Both the position numbers and the translations under genes were made by a program. A model generated the notes under the pieces. It was not told the origin of the DNA, ran no database searches, and worked only from the letters and a program-made list of their open reading frames with translations. Positions 61,286-64,000 of a stretch of DNA of 64,000 bases are shown here, one piece after another. This stretch comes from Staphylococcus muscae. GTDB lineage: Bacteria; Bacillota; Bacilli; Staphylococcales; Staphylococcaceae. The stretch lies in the NCBI RefSeq assembly GCF_003019275.1, contig NZ_CP027848.1, forward strand, positions 1,302,001-1,366,000, read 5' to 3'. Each line of letters opens with the position of its first letter. Within the stretch, counting starts at the first letter, position 1.

Positions 61286-62899
61286 TTAGTGTGCTAACAT
61301 TTCATCTTTTACTTCTTCTTTAGAAAGGTCAGCAGGGTAGTATGTTGGCCAGTTGTCTAATTCTTTTAAGACTTTATCACGGTCGTTACCCATAAAGATA
61401 TGGTAGTGACCTGTTTTAACTGGTGCAATGTTGTGGTCGCTGAATTGTACATATTTCGGTAAGTCTTTAGAAGCTTCACCTTCTAATTTGTACGTGTAAC
61501 GAACACCACGGTTACCACCTTCATAATCTAAGATGTCTTTACCGTCATATTTGTACGTACCTGTTACAGATTTACCATTTCTTGTGAATGTTATTGTGTC
61601 ATCTGTAATTTTGATGTTTTCAATGTCTGTTTTGTAACCCACATCATAGTACTCTTTGTATTCTTTTGCTGATTTGTCGCCTTTTTCTTCAGCTTTATGT
61701 TCGAATACTTCATCTAATGTACCATCTTTTAATAATGGATATACAGATTGCCATTCACCCGCATAGTCTGATAACTCACGGTCTTTCACTTGGCTATCTT
61801 TGAAGTAACCGTCTTGAATTGCTTTTGAGTGTTTGTCAGCAGCTTTTTCATCTTCAACTTCGATCTTATCGTTTAATGCTTTTTCAATATTTTTGATGTT
61901 TTCGTCCATTAATGTTTGGTAAGTTGCATCTTTTGCTTGATCTTTAGATACAGCTTCCATGTTGTTGAACTTCAATGGTTTCGCATCTGTTTCTTTACGG
62001 ATTGTGTCTGTTACTTTGTTCGCAACATTTTCTTCGTATAAGATGTATTTCGCACCAGTTTCGTTAATTTCATCTACAATTTTAGTTAACTCTTTTTGTG
62101 ATGGGTCTTCAGCATTCAAGCTTTGAACACCTTTTTGAACGAAACCATAGCGGTCTGCTAAGTAGCCAAGTGATTCATGTGATACGAATACCGCATGACC
62201 TTCATGACCTTCTGTTGCTTTTTCCATTTTGTTATCAAGTTTATCTAAATCTTTTAATAACTTGTCAGCATTTTCTTTGTATTCTTTTTTATGTTCTGGG
62301 TCACGTTTACTTAAGTCATCACGGATTGCTTTAACAAATGCTTCATCCATGTTTGGATCTAACCATACGTGTGGATCGTAACCGCCGTGGTGGTGATGTG
62401 CATGACCGTGTTCATCTGACTCATGATCATGTTCATGTCCTTCTGCTTCGTGGTCATGACCTTCAGCTTCATGGTCATGATCGTGCTCTTCGCCTTCATG
62501 CTCATGCCCATGTTCGTGTTGATCTGTTAACAACTCTGACTTATCAAGGCTATCTTCAAGAGATAACTTGTGATCGTCCTTCTTAATCGCACCAGCTACT
62601 TTTTTAGCAACTGGATCTAAATTATCACCTGTATATACGAACACATCTGATTTACTTGCGTTAATAATATCTTTTTGTGATGGTTCGAAACTATGTAAGT
62701 CCGCACCTTTAGGATAAATAGAATCCACTTCAACGTGTTTCCCACCGATTTGTTCAACAAATGATTGGAGCGGATAAACTGTTGTTGTTACTTTCATTTT
62801 GTCGCCTGAAGAAGCTTTATTATCATCAGACTGACCACATGCTACTAATAACGAGCTTGTAAGTGCTGCTGTCGCTACTACTTTTAAACTTTTCTTCAT
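61286..62899 (-). CDS. adcA: Zinc-binding lipoprotein AdcA (ZnuA plus ZinT domains)
   Basis: The 537-residue extracellular zinc capture protein has lipobox LLVACGQS at residues 16-23. The cluster A-I ZnuA domain (about 35-330) has metal His in GADLHSFEPSQ, HVWLDPN and VSHESLGYLADRYG. A His/Glu/Asp-rich loop (about 130-172) holds more than 15 His. A C-terminal ZinT domain (about 355-537) ends with KTGHYHIFMGND. It delivers zinc to AdcBC, encoded elsewhere. The His-rich loop contains repeated HDHEAEG units and looks expanded. A Zur-type box overlaps its promoter. Confidence 0.95.
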   Translation of the reverse strand: MKKSLKVVATAALTSSLLVACGQSDDNKASSGDKMKVTTTVYPLQSFVEQIGGKHVEVDSIYPKGADLHSFEPSQKDIINASKSDVFVYTGDNLDPVAKKVAGAIKKDDHKLSLEDSLDKSELLTDQHEHGHEHEGEEHDHDHEAEGHDHEAEGHEHDHESDEHGHAHHHHGGYDPHVWLDPNMDEAFVKAIRDDLSKRDPEHKKEYKENADKLLKDLDKLDNKMEKATEGHEGHAVFVSHESLGYLADRYGFVQKGVQSLNAEDPSQKELTKIVDEINETGAKYILYEENVANKVTDTIRKETDAKPLKFNNMEAVSKDQAKDATYQTLMDENIKNIEKALNDKIEVEDEKAADKHSKAIQDGYFKDSQVKDRELSDYAGEWQSVYPLLKDGTLDEVFEHKAEEKGDKSAKEYKEYYDVGYKTDIENIKITDDTITFTRNGKSVTGTYKYDGKDILDYEGGNRGVRYTYKLEGEASKDLPKYVQFSDHNIAPVKTGHYHIFMGNDRDKVLKELDNWPTYYPADLSKEEVKDEMLAH

Positions 62900-62918
62900 T
62901 TATTAGACGCCTTCCTTC

Positions 62919-62940
62919 AAATAGTAATCATTACGATTAG
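62919..62940. promoter_or_regulatory. Zur box upstream of adcA
   Basis: Read on the minus strand, CTAATCGTAATGATTACTATTT follows the Zur consensus with its TCGTAAT-N-ATTACGA core (one base off in the right arm). It sits right after the -10, so bound Zur would block initiation when zinc is sufficient. Confidence 0.85.
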
Positions 62941-62941
62941 A

Positions 62942-62970
62942 ATTATACATGAGCCTAGACAAATGTGCAA
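62942..62970 (-). promoter_or_regulatory. Promoter of adcA
   Basis: On the minus strand TTGCAC (62970-62965), 17 bases, TATAAT (62947-62942). Confidence 0.8.
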
Positions 62971-63030
62971 TGACGTTTTTTATTCATTTGTCAACTTTTT
63001 TAATGCTCATTTTATTGAATTACACACATA

Positions 63031-63073
63031 AAAACACTTCAGAAACCTGTGTGAAGGGAATCTGAAGTGTTTT
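63031..63073 (-). terminator. Terminator of the sulfhydrylase gene
   Basis: AAAACACTTCAGA pairs with TCTGAAGTGTTTT around a 17-base loop just after the stop; T-rich on the minus strand. Confidence 0.85.
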
Positions 63074-63078
63074 GTGTT

Positions 63079-64000
<922 letters not shown>

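Overview
The window is chromosomal DNA from a staphylococcus. The low-GC codon use, AGGAGG-type ribosome sites, a YSIRK-signal lipase, a BCCT/GbsR/BetB/BetA choline locus, an AdcA-ZinT zinc lipoprotein, the PgcA/GtaB pair and DhaK-L-M all fit the genus. A complete histidine operon, a pgcA locus carrying an ISL3 element and acetolactate decarboxylase beside a secreted alkaline phosphatase suggest an animal-associated species, but I cannot name the species from sequence alone. No rRNA, tRNA, CRISPR or prophage was seen.

Layout. 1-2.05 kb is a minus-strand tripartite MacB/Ykn-type ABC exporter (adaptor, ATPase, truncated permease), divergent from a YIP1-like membrane protein across a perfect 18-bp palindrome. 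2.9-9 kb holds small metabolic genes, a secreted lipase, a 61-residue membrane peptide and a PTS EIICB. 9.1-11.7 kb is gtaB-pgcA (UDP-glucose supply). An ISL3-family insertion sequence (11791-13561, 8-bp target duplication) sits in the U-tract of the pgcA terminator. 13.6-24.6 kb holds a sugar-nucleotide epimerase, a YwnA/YwnB regulator-oxidoreductase pair with repeated operators, queH, yozE, a huge YhgE/Pip membrane protein, a cell-wall hydrolase and a decayed lipoprotein gene. 24.7-31.4 kb carries a zinc-ribbon MerR regulator with a hydrolase, phnA, dhaKLM and deoCB.

31.7-38.6 kb is the histidine operon hisZGDCBHAF(IE), with translationally overlapping genes, a good sigma-A promoter and a CodY-like box. 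38.7-46.4 kb is the choline-to-glycine-betaine locus: betB-betA divergent from gbsR, bracketed by two very similar BCCT transporter genes that appear to be a duplication including their upstream regions. 46.7-57.3 kb holds a MOSC protein, acetolactate decarboxylase, an intergenic repeat pair, alkaline phosphatase, a DHA2-type MFS exporter, a methyltransferase with a near-perfect Fur box, a nucleoside hydrolase, a likely small RNA, a Dcu-type carrier, an SDR and a ketopantoate reductase. 57.5-57.85 kb contains an Fst/PepA1-like type I toxin-antitoxin locus. The right end has an OpgB/GacH-like phosphoglycerol transferase, an S41 peptidase, Zur-controlled adcA and a truncated O-acetylhomoserine sulfhydrylase.

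The observations most worth follow-up are: a foldable roughly 130-nt region with a possible pseudoknot in the long noncoding 3' part of the ISL3 element; the type I toxin-antitoxin locus; the C-rich-loop small RNA; the BCCT duplication with diverged palindromes; and the Fur-boxed methyltransferase.
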